This document shows positions 63,439 to 64,000 of a DNA stretch of 64,000 nt, one piece after another; position 1 is the stretch's first letter; the number at the start of each line of letters is the position of its first letter. Under the pieces are notes generated by a model. That model did not search any database and was not told the DNA's origin. It saw only the letters and a program-made list of their open reading frames with translations. Source of the DNA: JAJTGZ01 sp964403525 (GTDB lineage: Bacteria; Planctomycetota; Phycisphaerae; Phycisphaerales; UBA1924). The stretch is taken from positions 1 to 64,000 of the forward strand of contig CAYOGE010000014.1 of assembly GCA_964403525.1 (NCBI GenBank). The letters are read 5' to 3'. Made by a program: the position numbers and the translations under genes.

Positions 63439-64000
63439 GCCGCCAGTACCGCCCACCGCTCATCCTACTGGGGCTGGCCTCCGCCGCCGTGATCGGCTGG
63501 CGCTGCGCCGCTTGGCACGACGCCGTGGCCGCGTTCGACCGCGCGTACAGAGAGCAGACTGAGGTTGAGGAGAAGGCCGCACGGGCCGCGGTGCTGCGGG
63601 CGATGCCGCCCGTCAGCGGCTACGGCTCGCGCCCGGGCGACGATGTCATCCAACTGGCCAACCGCACGCTGGAGGCCGCGACACTCCCCGCCTCCCGGCT
63701 GCGCGGTGTGCAGCCGGAGATGGACCGGGCGATCGCCGACGACCGCGAGGGCAGGCGCATCGCGACCGCACGGCTCGCGCTGGAGCCGCTCACCGTGCAG
63801 GAGCTTGGCGCTTTTCTGAGTGCGTGGCGCGGCGGGCAGCACGTCTGGTCCGTCGCCCGCATCGAGCTCAGCGCGCTCACCCGCGACGGCAACACCCTTC
63901 GCACGCAGGGTCAATACAGGGTGTCGGTCACCGTCAGCGCCTCGTATGTCGATGACCCGCCGCAAGCAACACCCGGGCCGGCCGCGCCGGCCGGGGCCCT
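63435..64000 (+). CDS. GspM/PilO-like inner-membrane subunit (partial)
   Basis: ATG 63435 overlaps the previous stop (ATGA); the frame is open to the right edge, so the C-terminus is missing. 188 residues are visible: one membrane helix (~8-27, PLILLGLASAAVIGWRCAAW), a coiled region (DRAYREQTEVEEKAARAAVL), then a periplasmic part with a ferredoxin-like look (RIATARLALEPLTVQELGAF, then RVSVTVSASYVDDPP). It follows the GspL-like gene, as gspM follows gspL in type II operons. The visible tail is Ala/Pro-rich. Confidence 0.65.
   Translation, partial: MSRQYRPPLILLGLASAAVIGWRCAAWHDAVAAFDRAYREQTEVEEKAARAAVLRAMPPVSGYGSRPGDDVIQLANRTLEAATLPASRLRGVQPEMDRAIADDREGRRIATARLALEPLTVQELGAFLSAWRGGQHVWSVARIELSALTRDGNTLRTQGQYRVSVTVSASYVDDPPQATPGPAAPAGA

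Overview
The window looks like a chromosome segment of a high-GC planctomycete, most probably of the Phycisphaerae. This is inference from gene content. The pointers are pyrophosphate-type phosphofructokinase, an MqnA-type menaquinone enzyme, two exported proteins with a PTPG/arginine-rich CTERM tail, membrane proteins carrying CPxCGYxLxGL...CPEC-like ribbons, an H-X9-DG-like prepilin-type protein and very large Sec-exported RHS proteins.

Layout. 1-1.7 kb: the C-terminal toxin tip of an RHS-type protein cut by the left edge, followed by a SUKH-type immunity gene; both are lower in GC than their surroundings. 1.7-2.3 kb: a scrapyard with a truncated IS5-type transposase, a 167-base piece of RHS gene and a short palindromic element. 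2.4-47 kb is mostly ordinary chromosome: pfp, two DUF1579 proteins, ribBA with a degenerate RibA half, topA, miaA, mqnA, a degenerate sigma-like regulator, a family 9 glycosyltransferase, two tiny Shine-Dalgarno-led ORFs with a promoter and a strong terminator, gatB, a hydrolase, a cupin, a GH57 protein, lptG/lptF-like genes, cysS, a CorC-like protein and ybeY, a lipid-kinase-like protein, a transglutaminase-like protein, two CTERM paralogues, motA-motB-upp, a P1B-4 metal ATPase with a small partner, spoVR and clpB.

45.5-48.2 kb holds five genes on the minus strand, each overlapping the next by 4 bases. Four are paralogues with a conserved Cys/His motif, a predicted membrane helix and a Pro-rich tail. 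They lie just downstream of a decayed RHS fragment that carries a second copy of the palindromic element.

48.8-57.2 kb holds a complete RHS giant (about 2662 residues) with a Sec signal peptide, a dockerin-like calcium-binding pair inserted in the RHS core, and a PD-(D/E)XK-like nuclease tip. A 105-residue candidate immunity gene starts 12 bases after its stop. Divergently, 57.3-64 kb holds a translationally coupled type II secretion-like operon (unknown exported protein, secretin, GspE ATPase, GspC/PilP-like, GspL/PilN-like, GspM/PilO-like) that runs off the right edge.

How it may fit together (inference): the right part looks like a self-contained delivery locus in which a Sec-exported RHS toxin sits head-to-head with a dedicated secretin/ATPase machine and carries its own immunity gene. 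The left-edge toxin/immunity pair and the RHS scraps show repeated exchange of toxin tips. RHS pieces at 2.0 kb and 50.8 kb are about 97% identical and in inverted orientation, so recombination between them could invert the 48 kb in between. No tRNA, rRNA or CRISPR array was seen.
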